A stretch of DNA of 52,152 nucleotides from contig JAEESL010000006.1 in NCBI GenBank assembly GCA_016286345.1, forward strand, positions 1 to 52,152, in the 5' to 3' direction. The notes beneath the pieces were generated by a model. That model was not told the origin of the DNA. It saw only the letters and a list, made by a program, of their open reading frames with translations, and searched no databases. Below, piece after piece: positions 17,819-26,846 of this stretch. Every line of letters begins with the position of its first letter. Position 1 is the first letter of the stretch. Made by a program: the position numbers and the translations under genes. This DNA is from Dehalococcoidales bacterium (GTDB taxonomy: Bacteria > Chloroflexota > Dehalococcoidia > Dehalococcoidales > UBA1222).

Positions 17819-19200
17819 TATGCACCTCCCACAAGGCAGTGTCTGATTCTTATATGCGGGCTTCCGTTGGTTACCGGCAGAGGTGACTGACCGCCCTTTC
17901 CGCAGCCACCTCCTTCATTCATATCAAGATCGTTGCCGATCCCGTCAATGTTTGCCAGGGTTGTAAAGACATTGCCGCTGAGAACTACCGGATGGATCAT
18001 TTCGCATATCTTTCCATGTCTGATCATATATGCTTCGCCGGCAGAGAAAGTGAACATTTCCATGCTTGTGGTTCCTCCATACCAGTTTTTTGCATATATG
18101 CCGAGTTCGATTCCCTCGAGCAGATCATCCAGAGTGGCATCCTGAGGTTCAATATATGTGTTAGTCATTCTAACGATAGGCGCATAATGATATCCGATTG
18201 CCCTGGCATTGCCGGTCGGCTTCTCTCCCATACGGCCGGCAGTTTCTCTTGAATGGAGACGTCCTGTCAGGATACCTTCCTTAATAAGATATGTCTTGGT
18301 GGATCTGACCCCTTCATCATCATATTTATAAGATCCTCTCAGTCCGGGGACTGCAGCTCCGTCTACTATATTGAGGTTCTTCTCACCGAATTTTTTCCCA
18401 AGGACCATCAGATCTTTCATCTGTTCATTTTCATAAGTGAAGTCTGCTTCACTGAGATGACCGAAAGCTTCGTGTACAAAAACACCGGCAAGGACAGGAT
18501 CAAGGACCACAGTGTATTCTCCGGGGTCTATCCTGGGAGCATCCAGCATTTCTATTGCTTTGCGTGTTGATTCCCTGATTTCTTCGTCAAGAGCAGTCAT
18601 TTTGCTGAAGTCGCCGGTATTGCCTATGGAAATACCGCACTGTTGGATATCATTGCCTTTGCTGGCAACAGCAGACATCGAAACAGTTATATCTGATCTT
18701 TCCTGATATATATAACTGCCCTGGTTGTTAATGAATATCTGTTTTTTATGTGCATCTCCGTATCTCAGGCTGGATGACTGGAGGGAAGGGGATGTTTCCC
18801 ATATTAAATTATTGTAGTGATCGAACAAATCCTTCTTTTCGGCAAGGGAAATAGCGGTCGGATCATATTGACTCGTAATATGATCTTTAATGACAGGTGC
18901 ATCTGCAAGAGTAACTTTCTCTCCGTTTGCAGCAAGTTCAGCCTGATGTATGACAGCATTAACTTTTTTCTCGAAGTCTTCCATATTGTTAAAGCAGGCA
19001 AAGCCCCAGCCACCGTTGACCATCGCACGGATATTTCCTCCGCGTGATGTTGCATTATTGATATTTTCAAGTTCATGTTTGCTGTAGCGGATCGATGAAG
19101 CTGTTCCCTCTGAAATGTGAGCATCAATATAATCCGCTTTGGCATTTTTTATGATCCTGGAGAGTTCTTCTCCATACTGTTCTATATCTGTCACAGGCAC
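17818..19200 (-). CDS. tldD: TldD-type zinc metalloprotease subunit
   Basis: Catalytic half of the TldD/TldE peptidase. The metal motif HEAFGH is at about residues 243-248, and the conserved Cys of GGGCGKGGQSP near the C-terminus is the further ligand. About 460 residues, normal. I place the start at GTG 19200, with AAGGAG at 19205-19210. A longer frame reaching TTG 19254 would run through the probable -10 element (TATACT, 19234-19239). The next GTG at 19194 is also possible. It heads the minus-strand series and diverges from the 16S gene. Confidence 0.88.
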   Translation of the reverse strand: MPVTDIEQYGEELSRIIKNAKADYIDAHISEGTASSIRYSKHELENINNATSRGGNIRAMVNGGWGFACFNNMEDFEKKVNAVIHQAELAANGEKVTLADAPVIKDHITSQYDPTAISLAEKKDLFDHYNNLIWETSPSLQSSSLRYGDAHKKQIFINNQGSYIYQERSDITVSMSAVASKGNDIQQCGISIGNTGDFSKMTALDEEIRESTRKAIEMLDAPRIDPGEYTVVLDPVLAGVFVHEAFGHLSEADFTYENEQMKDLMVLGKKFGEKNLNIVDGAAVPGLRGSYKYDDEGVRSTKTYLIKEGILTGRLHSRETAGRMGEKPTGNARAIGYHYAPIVRMTNTYIEPQDATLDDLLEGIELGIYAKNWYGGTTSMEMFTFSAGEAYMIRHGKICEMIHPVVLSGNVFTTLANIDGIGNDLDMNEGGGCGKGGQSPLPVTNGSPHIRIRHCLVGGA

Positions 19201-19398
19201 AAGACTCCTTGATTTGACTAAATAATAAATAATAGTATAATAGATTTCTGGCAAACTAAAGTTAAGAAAAACTATTAAGTGCTAATTTAGTAGTATTAAA
19301 AAGATAATAAACACGGAAAAAATTGGAGAAAAATTTTCAAAAATTTTTTTGATGATCTGACAATTTGCTAGGCACAAACTATGCCTGAAAAAACAAAC

Positions 19399-19428
19399 TT
19401 GACACAGTTCAAAACCCTGTGATATTAT
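19399..19428 (+). promoter_or_regulatory. 16S rRNA promoter
   Basis: A consensus -35 TTGACA (19399-19404) and -10 TATTAT (19423-19428) are 18 bases apart. Upstream, 19320-19350 is an A/T-rich tract resembling an UP element, including AAAATTTTCAAAAATTTT. CACAG and CTGTG within the spacer form a short inverted repeat. The 322-base gap 19201-19522 holds this promoter, the leader with a processing arm, a small hairpin (19497-19514), and the divergent tldD start signals. Confidence 0.85.
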
Positions 19429-19448
19429 CTTTCTTGCTTTGTTGAGCA

Positions 19449-19475
19449 CCTTAACAACTGGATAGCGAAGAGAAG
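19449..19475 (+). other. Upstream arm of the pre-16S processing stem
   Basis: These 27 bases pair with 21100-21126 downstream of 16S with one mismatch and one G-U pair. In bacteria this long stem brackets 16S in the precursor and is cut by RNase III. The arm contains GAGCACCTTAACAA-like sequence at its start, which resembles the boxA antitermination element. Confidence 0.85.
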
Positions 19476-19522
19476 ATAAATTTTTAAGAGCAGATCAACG
19501 CTCTAACAAGCGTTAAATGTTT

Positions 19523-21018
<1,496 letters not shown>

Positions 21019-21060
21019 TAGGGAGAACCGTAGAATGATTTCTACTACTCCTAGGTCGAA

Positions 21061-21086
21061 TTTCTATCACTGATAGAAACTTTTTT
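21061..21086 (+). terminator. Hairpin with T-run between 16S and tRNA-Ile
   Basis: TTTCTATCA and TGATAGAAA form a compact inverted repeat followed by CTTTTTT. It could partly terminate transcripts after 16S or guide processing. As it lies inside the large pre-16S stem and before the tRNA, full termination here is doubtful. The core also resembles a tet operator, but its place in an rRNA transcript makes that a coincidence in my view. Confidence 0.4.
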
Positions 21087-21099
21087 AAAAACCTACTTT

Positions 21100-21126
21100 C
21101 TTCTCTTTGCTATCCAGTCGTTAAGG
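21100..21126 (+). other. Downstream arm of the pre-16S processing stem
   Basis: This segment is the near-perfect complement of 19449-19475, closing a 27-bp stem around 16S. It separates the 16S 3' end from tRNA-Ile, so processing would release the tRNA from the 16S precursor. Confidence 0.85.
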
Positions 21127-21141
21127 CTTTTTTGTATATAA

Positions 21142-21218
21142 GGGCGATTAGCTCAGTTGGTTAGAGCACAGTCCTGATAAGACTGGGGTCCTTGGTTCGA
21201 ATCCAAGATCGCCCACCA
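21142..21218 (+). tRNA. tRNA-Ile (GAT)
   Basis: Complete cloverleaf: acceptor GGGCGAT pairs with ATCGCCC, anticodon loop CTGATAA gives GAT, and the T-arm has GGTTCGAATCC. The 3' CCA is encoded in the DNA. It sits 123 bases after 16S, the position usually found in 16S-23S spacers, but no 23S follows. Confidence 0.96.
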
Positions 21219-21240
21219 TACAATACAAAGAAATGAAATG

Positions 21241-21266
21241 AGCACCCTTCGAGGGTGCTTTTTTTT
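21241..21266 (+). terminator. Terminator of the 16S-tRNA-Ile unit
   Basis: AGCACCCT (21241-21248) pairs with AGGGTGCT (21252-21259) over a 3-base loop, then eight T. It ends the rRNA unit before any 23S gene, which shows that the 16S operon is short by design rather than cut by the window. The stem also stops the converging hepT gene only weakly, as the minus strand lacks a long T-run. Confidence 0.9.
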
Positions 21267-21280
21267 AACTTAATTCTCTT

Positions 21281-21619
21281 CTATTTATTTTGGCCTTTTA
21301 AGAATTCATATAGCATAGGAATGTCTGTTTTTACAGTATCATAAATAATTGATAGATCTACTTCTCCATATTCATGAACTATTCTGTTTCTCATTCCTTT
21401 TATATCGTGCCAAGCAATACTGTTATGCTTGTTTTTATATTCATCTGATAAACAGTTCGTGTTTTCAGATATTTGAACTAGTCTAAACATAATTGAATCC
21501 AGTAAAACTTCATTTTCTGAAATGTTATCTCGTGTTAAATTCTTTGTATGATTAATTAGAAAAACAGTGTCTTTTAGTATCTTCTCTATATAGTATGTGT
21601 CTTTTTTATTGTTATCCAT
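21281..21619 (-). CDS. hepT: HepT-like (DUF86) RNase toxin
   Basis: 112 residues. It carries the HEPN-type RX4HXY motif as R77-N-R-I-V-H82-E-Y84, the RNase active site of HepT toxins. Helical throughout, as expected of the four-helix HEPN fold. It overlaps the end of the nucleotidyltransferase gene by 8 bases. In known MntA/HepT pairs the antitoxin adds AMP to the toxin's Tyr of this motif, which is retained here. Confidence 0.85.
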   Translation of the reverse strand: MDNNKKDTYYIEKILKDTVFLINHTKNLTRDNISENEVLLDSIMFRLVQISENTNCLSDEYKNKHNSIAWHDIKGMRNRIVHEYGEVDLSIIYDTVKTDIPMLYEFLKGQNK

Positions 21620-22082
21620 AAATCTTTATTCCGTCTTTTAGTATTTCATTAACCAGTATTTCATTATCATTTAATTGTTTCTGATTCAATACATCTACTT
21701 TTTTCTTGAGTTCAACTCGTAACTTTTCTACTAAGCCAAAATATTTCATTCCTGTGACCGGTGTACTTATCAGAAGATCAACATCACTGTTTTCTTTTGC
21801 TTTTCCTTTTGCATAGGATCCAAACAGATAACAATATGAGATTTCATATTCAGAAAACACTTTATTACATGCATTCTTTATTGTTTCGATATCCAGTATT
21901 CCGTGTGTTTCATCAACGTATCCATATGAAAGAAGCTTCTGCAGTATATATTGATACTTAATTGAATTATTTTTCCTTGTATCATTTTCATAATTCTGAT
22001 ATGTGCGCAATGGTATTCCAATGTATTGTGAACATTCAGACTGGGTGAGGCCTTTCTCTTTTCTTAATTCTTTTAAAACCAT
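21612..22082 (-). CDS. mntA: MntA-like nucleotidyltransferase antitoxin with N-terminal HTH domain
   Basis: About 156 residues. Residues 1-60 form an XRE-type helix-turn-helix (ELRKEKGLTQSECSQYIGIP). The C-terminal half is a minimal nucleotidyltransferase with the full GSX10DXD motif (GSYAKGKAKENSDVDL). The HTH fusion suggests it represses its own operon as well as AMPylating HepT. I chose ATG 22082: a longer frame (to 22148) would run through the operator sites. It is the first gene of the pair. Confidence 0.83.
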   Translation of the reverse strand: MVLKELRKEKGLTQSECSQYIGIPLRTYQNYENDTRKNNSIKYQYILQKLLSYGYVDETHGILDIETIKNACNKVFSEYEISYCYLFGSYAKGKAKENSDVDLLISTPVTGMKYFGLVEKLRVELKKKVDVLNQKQLNDNEILVNEILKDGIKIYG

Positions 22083-22132
22083 CTTAATTCTTCTTTTAAT
22101 AATAGAGTTGCGAATTGCCTTTATGGTTATTA

Positions 22133-22178
22133 TGCAATAATTGCACAAATATGTAAATTAATATACGCAATAATTGCG
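22133..22178. promoter_or_regulatory. Twin operator-like palindromes upstream of mntA
   Basis: Two perfect inverted repeats with a single central base, TGCAATAATTGCA (22133-22145) and CGCAATAATTGCG (22166-22178), have centres 33 bases apart, about three helical turns. They share the core GCAAT-A-ATTGC. A repressor binding the same helix face, most simply the HTH domain of the antitoxin encoded 50 bases away, would explain them. Confidence 0.7.
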
Positions 22179-22272
22179 CAAAACAATTGTTGATAATATG
22201 CAAATGTGTGTTTTTTTAGTATTTCATTATTAGTATATTCAGTAAAAACAGACTGTCTTCAATTTAATACTT

Positions 22273-22281
22273 TGATATAAT
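22273..22281 (+). promoter_or_regulatory. Extended -10 promoter of the AAA-M41 gene (leaderless)
   Basis: TGA followed by TATAAT (22276-22281) forms an extended -10. It ends 7 bases before the ATG at 22289, so the transcript would begin at or next to the start codon. There is no Shine-Dalgarno. No convincing -35 is seen, as is common for extended -10 promoters. Confidence 0.65.
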
Positions 22282-22288
22282 ATGGCCT

Positions 22289-25200
22289 ATGAGTCGTTAC
22301 TTTGATTTTAAACTTCCATGGGATCTGGATGTGATCAAATACTATCCGTCACATCTTTGCGATTACTTTTGTTTTCTATATGACAATGGACTTATTTATC
22401 TGCAGAAAGAACTGGAAGACTCAACGAATGATGAAGGTGAACACGGCCAGTATATGGTACTGGTCTTTCCGTATGTTCTTTCACCTGTGTGCGGTATCAA
22501 TACAGTCCCTATGCAGATAGCTCTTTGGCGCCAGATAGGTGATGAGGCTTATCTCGAATATGCAAACTTTGCAAATAAAGAGGCCGGTGAACGTGTTTAC
22601 GAGTGGAAAGCCAATATGAAGCAGTCTCCCTATGCTGACTGTGAAAAGAATTCATGTCCGAAGACGTCGGTTTTCTGCAGCGTACACATCATGTTTACTC
22701 TTGCCTATGGACTTAAGACTGCCCCTGAGACAGTAAAACAATATCGTAAATGGCATAACGATCACCTTCAGGAATCGGATGAACACAATTCATTTCATTT
22801 GTCAGTAAACTACCTGTGGAATCCCAAGAACGGTTTGGAATATGCTTCTCAGAAAGACATTATCGAGGCAGTGAAACTTGCCAGATCCGGCGAGGTGTTC
22901 CTTAGTAATGTTACGGATGATAAAGGGCTTTCAAGTGTTAAAACGCTTTTGCCAGGATATGTTCCGTCTTTGTATCCGACAACAAATGTTTTCCCATATG
23001 CAGATCTTCGGGTCGGTTTGAATTACTTTAATCCCAGTTCGAATCTTGATGAGATATACAGTGTGACAGAAGCAGAACGGGAGTCTTCAGAAAGCGGTCA
23101 CCGTTTCTACCTGCTTTATCTCGCAGGATACATCCAGTTCCTGCATATACGCGGAAGCTATTTCCATCAGCTGGAGATAAGAGACAAGCTTCTCAATGAA
23201 TACCGTGAAAAGATAAACAGTAATATTGATTTTGTGAAGTCGTGTCTTGAGGATCCTGATGATTTAGAAGAAGAGCTAAGACGAGCAAGCCTGACAAAGA
23301 GATTGTATTTTGCGATCAAGGCCGAAAGAGGATGCGGACAGCATTCTGTTTGTGAATATATTGCATACCGTCTCTGGGACCAGGGCCTTCTTTATACTCC
23401 TGAATATAAGCAGATCACTCTTTATGATTTATCCAGGAGTGATGTTACTTACACAGAAGGCGGTGATCTAAAATACCGCAATCTCAGGACGGATCATCTC
23501 TACGTGATTACCGGTCTCAGAGAGTTTTTGAATCTCAATGGTAAAAATGATTCCGAATCACAGAGAATCAATGACTATACATTGAAACTATTGTCCAAAC
23601 TGAGTGAGAACCGCTACGTTATTATCATGGGCGATAACAAGGATGTTACTGAATTCCTGAATCTGCATGAGAACTTCCAGCGTATCTATCATAACGTTGC
23701 CCTGAAGCAGTGGGATAATGAGCGCATTATCAGAAGTATTGAATCTCAGGTCCCGTATCCGCTGGATGATGCTGTCAAGACTCATCTTGCCAAATGGCTT
23801 CCTACAGCAAGGGACATTGAACCGTTGAAGAATGAAGAGCTGGCAAGATATGTTGCTTCACAGTATGTTCTGTCAAAAGATGTTAAGCTTCGTGATTATT
23901 CCATAAACAAAGATAAACTATTTAAAGATCTTGACAGACTGGTCGGTCTTTCAAAAATTAAGCAGCAGATAAAAGCACTTGATAAGTATCTTTTGTTCAG
24001 ATCTGAACTGCAGCAGAATTCAAAGCCTGTTCCGCCTATCAATCTTCATATGTTGTTCCTCGGCAATCCTGGAACGGGAAAGACTACTGTTGCAAGGATC
24101 ATAGGCAGACTTTTCTATAGTATTGGTCTTCTGAAGAAGGATACCTTCATTGAGTGTTCAGCCAAGGATCTGATAGGGGAGTACGTCGGTCAGACTGCAC
24201 CTAAGACTCAGAAAATGATCGACCGTGCCATGGGCGGCGTGCTGTTCATTGATGAAGCTTATTCACTCACTGTGGGAAAGAAGAATTCCAGCGGTGCCCA
24301 GTATGGTCAGGAATGTATTGCAACACTTATCAAAGCCATGGAGGATCACAAAGGTGAATTTGTGGTCATATTTGCCGGCTATACACAGGAAATGCATGAT
24401 TTTGTTGCCACTAATCCAGGTATTTCATCAAGGATCGGTTATACATTCGAATTCCCTGACTATTCAGAGGAAGAACTGTATGAGATATTCAAGATCAAGA
24501 TGGAAAACTTTACAATCGATAATAAAGCTGAAAAGCAGGTCAGACTGCTTCTTACATATTTCCATTCAGTTAAAAATGTCGGAAACGGCAGACTCGTTGA
24601 TAATGTGATACAGCGTATTTATATCAAGCATGCTGAAAACAGAAAAGGTGGAAAACTGCTTGAACTGACCATAGACAGTATTCCGACTGTCGCTGAAATG
24701 AGTGAGAGTCTGTATTCAGACGGTGAAGTAAAGATCCTTCCAGAAAACATTACAGAAGATGATCTGCATGGAACAGCAGTTCATGAACTCGGACATGCCA
24801 TCATTTCCTTCCTTGAGACATCGGATTCAAACATTGAAAAGATCACGATCATCCCTGAAGCAACAGGAACGCTCGGCTACGTACGATATAAAGATAATGA
24901 TGCAATCATCCATTATGATATTCAGGCAATGCGCAAACATATCTCCAGACTCTTCGGCGGACGTGCTGCTGAGGAAGCTTTCTTCGGACCGGAGCACATT
25001 TCAAACGGCTGCTCTTCCGATATCAAGAAGGCTACTGATATAGCAACAGTTTCCATGACAGCAGGCGGATGGTCTGAAACATATGGCCTTATCTATACCG
25101 ATGAACCAACAATGATTCAGAAAGCCGCTTTCGAAAAAGAACTGAAGGTTGTTCTCGATGATATCTATAAGGAAACTTTGGAAAAGATCGAGAAGTACAA

Positions 25201-25300
25201 GGATGTTATCGAGGCAATGAGCAAAGTTCTTATTAAAGAAAAGTCTATGGACGGCGTTGCATTAAACAAACTGTTCAAAAAAGAACTCGGAAAAGGGTAA
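22289..25300 (+). CDS. Tandem CbbX-type AAA+ ATPase fused to an FtsH-type M41 metalloprotease
   Basis: 1,003 residues. Residues 1-330 are of unknown type (Cys- and Tyr-rich start, no signal peptide). Residues about 335-525 look like a degenerate AAA+ module: its P-loop position reads ERGCGQHS, without Lys. Residues 545-800 are an intact CbbX/SpoVK-type AAA+ module with GNPGTGKT (592-599), VLFIDEAYS (Walker B, 651-659) and SSR (713-715). Residues 825-1003 are an M41 peptidase with HELGH (832-836), GGRAAEE (890-896) and Asp911 as probable third ligand. Real FtsH has a different AAA class and membrane anchors, both missing here. It is probably a soluble ATP-driven protease or regulator. Confidence 0.88.
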   Translation: MSRYFDFKLPWDLDVIKYYPSHLCDYFCFLYDNGLIYLQKELEDSTNDEGEHGQYMVLVFPYVLSPVCGINTVPMQIALWRQIGDEAYLEYANFANKEAGERVYEWKANMKQSPYADCEKNSCPKTSVFCSVHIMFTLAYGLKTAPETVKQYRKWHNDHLQESDEHNSFHLSVNYLWNPKNGLEYASQKDIIEAVKLARSGEVFLSNVTDDKGLSSVKTLLPGYVPSLYPTTNVFPYADLRVGLNYFNPSSNLDEIYSVTEAERESSESGHRFYLLYLAGYIQFLHIRGSYFHQLEIRDKLLNEYREKINSNIDFVKSCLEDPDDLEEELRRASLTKRLYFAIKAERGCGQHSVCEYIAYRLWDQGLLYTPEYKQITLYDLSRSDVTYTEGGDLKYRNLRTDHLYVITGLREFLNLNGKNDSESQRINDYTLKLLSKLSENRYVIIMGDNKDVTEFLNLHENFQRIYHNVALKQWDNERIIRSIESQVPYPLDDAVKTHLAKWLPTARDIEPLKNEELARYVASQYVLSKDVKLRDYSINKDKLFKDLDRLVGLSKIKQQIKALDKYLLFRSELQQNSKPVPPINLHMLFLGNPGTGKTTVARIIGRLFYSIGLLKKDTFIECSAKDLIGEYVGQTAPKTQKMIDRAMGGVLFIDEAYSLTVGKKNSSGAQYGQECIATLIKAMEDHKGEFVVIFAGYTQEMHDFVATNPGISSRIGYTFEFPDYSEEELYEIFKIKMENFTIDNKAEKQVRLLLTYFHSVKNVGNGRLVDNVIQRIYIKHAENRKGGKLLELTIDSIPTVAEMSESLYSDGEVKILPENITEDDLHGTAVHELGHAIISFLETSDSNIEKITIIPEATGTLGYVRYKDNDAIIHYDIQAMRKHISRLFGGRAAEEAFFGPEHISNGCSSDIKKATDIATVSMTAGGWSETYGLIYTDEPTMIQKAAFEKELKVVLDDIYKETLEKIEKYKDVIEAMSKVLIKEKSMDGVALNKLFKKELGKG

Positions 25301-25339
25301 TGTTCATAAGACAGTAACACGGAAAATGAGCGCTGTCGT

Positions 25340-25384
25340 AGGTCAGATGAGAATAAACATTGATTTACTCATCTGACCTTTTTT
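25340..25384 (+). terminator. Terminator of the AAA-M41 gene
   Basis: A perfect 12-bp stem, AGGTCAGATGAG (25340-25351) with CTCATCTGACCT (25368-25379), encloses a 16-base loop and is followed by a T-run. The repeat shared with 41891-41952 begins immediately at its 3' edge. Confidence 0.9.
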
Positions 25385-25444
25385 GTCAGGGATAATTATA
25401 AAACGCAGTAGTGACAAGTCATGCAGGACAGTTGTATTTGCTCA
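25382..25444 (+). repeat. Dispersed 63-bp repeat, copy A
   Basis: It begins TTTGTCAGGGATAATT and matches 41891-41952 at most positions. In both copies the first bases overlap or touch the T-run of an intrinsic terminator. Both translate as SGII(I/V)KR..DKSC.TV in the same frame, so the repeat is a coding fragment. Confidence 0.85.
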
Positions 25445-25616
25445 GAACCTCGCTAATAAACTGGGGGTTGTTGTTGAAGCTCCGACAAAACTTGTATGGG
25501 CATATTCGAATGGCAGATACTTTGTGGCTGCCAGAAGAAAAGATAATCCTCAATTACCCGACATAAATGATCGAGGCAAATTCATAAAATTTTATCCAGG
25601 AGGAAAGAAAAAATGA
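25383..25616 (+). pseudogene. Fragment of a polymorphic-toxin C-terminal domain
   Basis: 77 codons, opening at TTG 25383 without a Shine-Dalgarno, straight after a terminator. The text SCRTVVFAQNLANKLGVVVE, then APTKLVWAYSNGRYFV and GKFIKFYPGG, resembles tails found at the ends of RHS-like polymorphic toxins; this is from memory and modest in certainty. The usual large N-terminal part is absent, so I read it as an orphan or decayed cassette. The immunity-like gene follows with an ATGA overlap and a good ribosome-binding site (AGGAGG) inside this fragment. Confidence 0.5.
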
Positions 25617-26005
25617 ACAATAAAATAATATGTGAAAAGTGTGGAGCGGAAATGCTTCCCATCGATCCTAATAAACCCGTTGGGATGACCTGCCCAAATT
25701 GCGGATGGGGTTGGGCAACAACTTACATAGACCCTGAACAGGAAGATGATACTGTTTATGTCATATCTTTGTCTAAAGGAAATATCGCAACAATAGCAGC
25801 GGTTAAAGCTATTTCAAAGATTACGAACAAGAACTTCGTGCAGGCAAAAAAAATAATAGAGAATTCACCAGTAGATATTTATTCTGGGAATGCAGTCCAG
25901 GTTAAAGATGTTCTTCTACTGCTTGAATCGTTGTCAATGGCATACTGTATTACTCCTGAATTCCCGTATTCGCTGAATCAGGAAGAGGCAAATACGGAGG
26001 ACTAA
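25613..26005 (+). CDS. Immunity-like protein with zinc ribbon and L7/L12-like domain
   Basis: 130 residues. Residues 8-31 contain a CX2C...CX2C zinc ribbon (CEKCGAE; CPNCGWG). Residues about 58-110 resemble the C-terminal domain of ribosomal protein L7/L12 (VKAISKITNKNFVQAKKIIE, NSPVDIY, then VKDVLLLLES). Proteins with this layout often follow polymorphic-toxin tails, so an immunity role against the upstream fragment is the simplest reading. It has a strong AGGAGG 8 bases before ATG 25613. Its function could also be ribosome-linked. Confidence 0.6.
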   Translation: MNNKIICEKCGAEMLPIDPNKPVGMTCPNCGWGWATTYIDPEQEDDTVYVISLSKGNIATIAAVKAISKITNKNFVQAKKIIENSPVDIYSGNAVQVKDVLLLLESLSMAYCITPEFPYSLNQEEANTED

Positions 26006-26112
26006 TTCAGTTGGTGTAACTGGGACTATGTTCCATAAGGGCTTTCGACCGGTATGAGATATCAAACTAGGCAAAGCCGGTACAGAAATCATTGAATTGA
26101 AGTGACAGAGGA

Positions 26113-26694
26113 TCACAAAAAACTAATCTTTATACTGTATTTGGGAACATTTTTACCGTCTTCGCCGCCAACATACTGGGTATTGTTCTTATTATTCTTC
26201 CAGTATATTAATGCATATGGAGGATCTCCATATGGGTAGAGTGAGATCATGACAACTGCATTAGTATAATCCGCATCAGCTTTATACGATCCATATTTAT
26301 TACCCATGGAATATTTGGTTCCACCGTTGACAGTAGTACCTTTGCCATACGTTTTTACAGCTGCCGGAAGTAAATTTCTGCTGGCATAGATCTTTCCGGT
26401 TCTCGGGTCATATGCACCGTATGCATTGTTACGTGCTCTGCCACCATCAGAAGACCAGCTTAGTCCGGCCGCAAGTGCACTATTTTTATCAGTTACGCCG
26501 GCATAGAACAGGTGGATCGCTGCGGAAGCAGCCTGACGCATAGTATAAACATCGTATGCTTCCCGTGCTTTTTCCGAATTTTTGTTTAAAGTAGGGATCG
26601 CTATTGAAGAAAGAATAGCAATGATCGCGACCACGATCAAAAGCTCTCCAATTGTAAAACCTTTTTTTCTTCCTTTTTTAGATAGATTCAACAA
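26113..26694 (-). CDS. Type IV prepilin-like protein
   Basis: About 193 residues. A short basic leader (LNLSKKGRKKG) precedes the cleavage site G/FTIGELL with Glu at +5, then a hydrophobic helix (IVVAIIAILSSIAIPTL), the standard class III signal. The rest is globular and Tyr/Gly/Asn-rich. I chose TTG 26694: a GGGGGG ribosome-binding site is 6 bases upstream, and the frame extended to 26781 would give an implausibly long leader. No pilus assembly or prepilin-peptidase gene is in the window, so it is an isolated pilin or pseudopilin. Confidence 0.75.
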   Translation of the reverse strand: MLNLSKKGRKKGFTIGELLIVVAIIAILSSIAIPTLNKNSEKAREAYDVYTMRQAASAAIHLFYAGVTDKNSALAAGLSWSSDGGRARNNAYGAYDPRTGKIYASRNLLPAAVKTYGKGTTVNGGTKYSMGNKYGSYKADADYTNAVVMISLYPYGDPPYALIYWKNNKNNTQYVGGEDGKNVPKYSIKISFL

Positions 26695-26846
26695 AATAAT
26701 CCCCCCGAGAGGAACCTGCCTCTCATAAGGTGCCAAACGTATGACTGTATTTGTTAAATTATTACAGTAAGAGAGAATCAATTCAAGAGCATCGAAAGGA
26801 AGGCCCTGGATAAGGCTGGATAATCTTGGAATATTTGAGCCTGAAT

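Noticed and set aside
19353-19385. A second 16S promoter (CTGACA, 17 bases, TATGCC)
   Set aside because: The -10 is poor and the strong promoter at 19399-19428 suffices; kept only as a possibility.
21061-21086. Tet-operator-like palindrome CTATCACTGATAG
   Set aside because: It lies in the transcribed region between 16S and tRNA-Ile, is followed by a T-run, and no TetR-like gene is near; a transcript hairpin is the simpler reading.
21019-22300. 23S or 5S rRNA after tRNA-Ile
   Set aside because: A terminator follows the tRNA at once and the next 1 kb is clearly protein-coding.
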